Assembly (NCBI RefSeq): GCF_000564855.1
Contig: NZ_AYXG01000056.1
Span: 1 to 54,561 of the forward strand
Direction of reading: 5' to 3'
From: Actinokineospora spheciospongiae
Lineage (GTDB): Bacteria; Actinomycetota; Actinomycetes; Mycobacteriales; Pseudonocardiaceae
DNA: 54,561 nucleotides
In this document: positions 54,514-54,561 of the stretch, piece by piece
How positions within the stretch are numbered: the stretch's first letter is position 1
Layout: each line of letters opens with the position of its first letter
Translations under genes and position numbers: made by a program
Notes under the pieces: generated by a model
Told to the model about the DNA's origin: nothing
Databases searched by the model: none
Seen by the model: only the letters and a program-made list of their open reading frames with translations

Positions 54514-54561
54514 GCCCGGCTGGGTGGATGTGTTTGGCCGGGGCCCCTATGGCGATCATGT
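54514..54561 (-). repeat. Right copy of the 48-bp inverted repeat
   Basis: Exact reverse complement of 7..54. It begins GCCCGGCTGGGTGG and ends at the last base of the window with GGCGATCATGT. See the left copy. Confidence 0.85.

Overview
The window is core chromosome of a very GC-rich actinomycete, most likely a member of the Pseudonocardiales. The evidence is the strong codon bias, frequent GTG starts, many apparently leaderless genes, and the order suhB-ppgK-sigA ... sigB ... ideR, which resembles the Mycobacterium tuberculosis Rv2701c-Rv2711 neighbourhood. Family assignments rest on motifs and remembered family features; no database search was run. The first and last ~50 bases are a perfect 48-bp inverted repeat, so this may be an assembly contig ending in a dispersed repeat.

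Layout. 0.1-3.9 kb: suhB, divergent ppgK, the principal sigma factor sigA, and a 61-residue zinc-ribbon protein (DUF7455 type). 3.9-8.7 kb: a sugar ABC importer (binding protein, ATPase, permease; xylose/ribose type) ending in a ROK regulator, with a 19-bp palindromic operator over the promoter. 8.9-15.3 kb: a DEAD/DEAH helicase, a YihY membrane protein and an RND/HAE1 efflux pump. 15.4-24.1 kb: DUF3039, Spo0M-like, a PsuG-like C-glycosidase, a three-gene ABC-2 exporter, a PfkB kinase, DUF3099, two methyltransferases and D-aminoacyl-tRNA deacylase. 24.1-27.9 kb: sigB behind an ECF-type promoter, class I fumarase behind a CRP-like site, and a VOC protein. 27.9-33.7 kb: a carotenoid-oxygenase operon (RPE65 family, duplicated HxlR regulator, two paralogous lipoproteins), a divergent thiolase that lacks its catalytic cysteines, and a secreted protein. 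33.9-38.4 kb: acuC deacetylase and a Pat-type lysine acetyltransferase, one base apart. 38.7-46.4 kb: sulfurtransferase, ideR-galK-galE, DUF4192, an M23 endopeptidase and DUF4139. 46.5-54.4 kb: an S9 peptidase, then an overlapping SNF2 helicase-SWIM zinc finger-DUF2293 operon.

Themes. The two vegetative-type sigma factors and the iron regulator lie on one 40-kb segment. Short ECF-promoter motifs of identical spacing precede sigB and the small zinc protein. The acetyltransferase keeps a CoA-ligase fold but has Ala where the catalytic His should be. Two unrelated conserved proteins (SNF2 helicase and acetyltransferase) carry long low-complexity segments built from DNA minisatellites. At least eight genes show a -10-like hexamer 6-7 nt before the start codon with no clear Shine-Dalgarno, which points to leaderless mRNAs.
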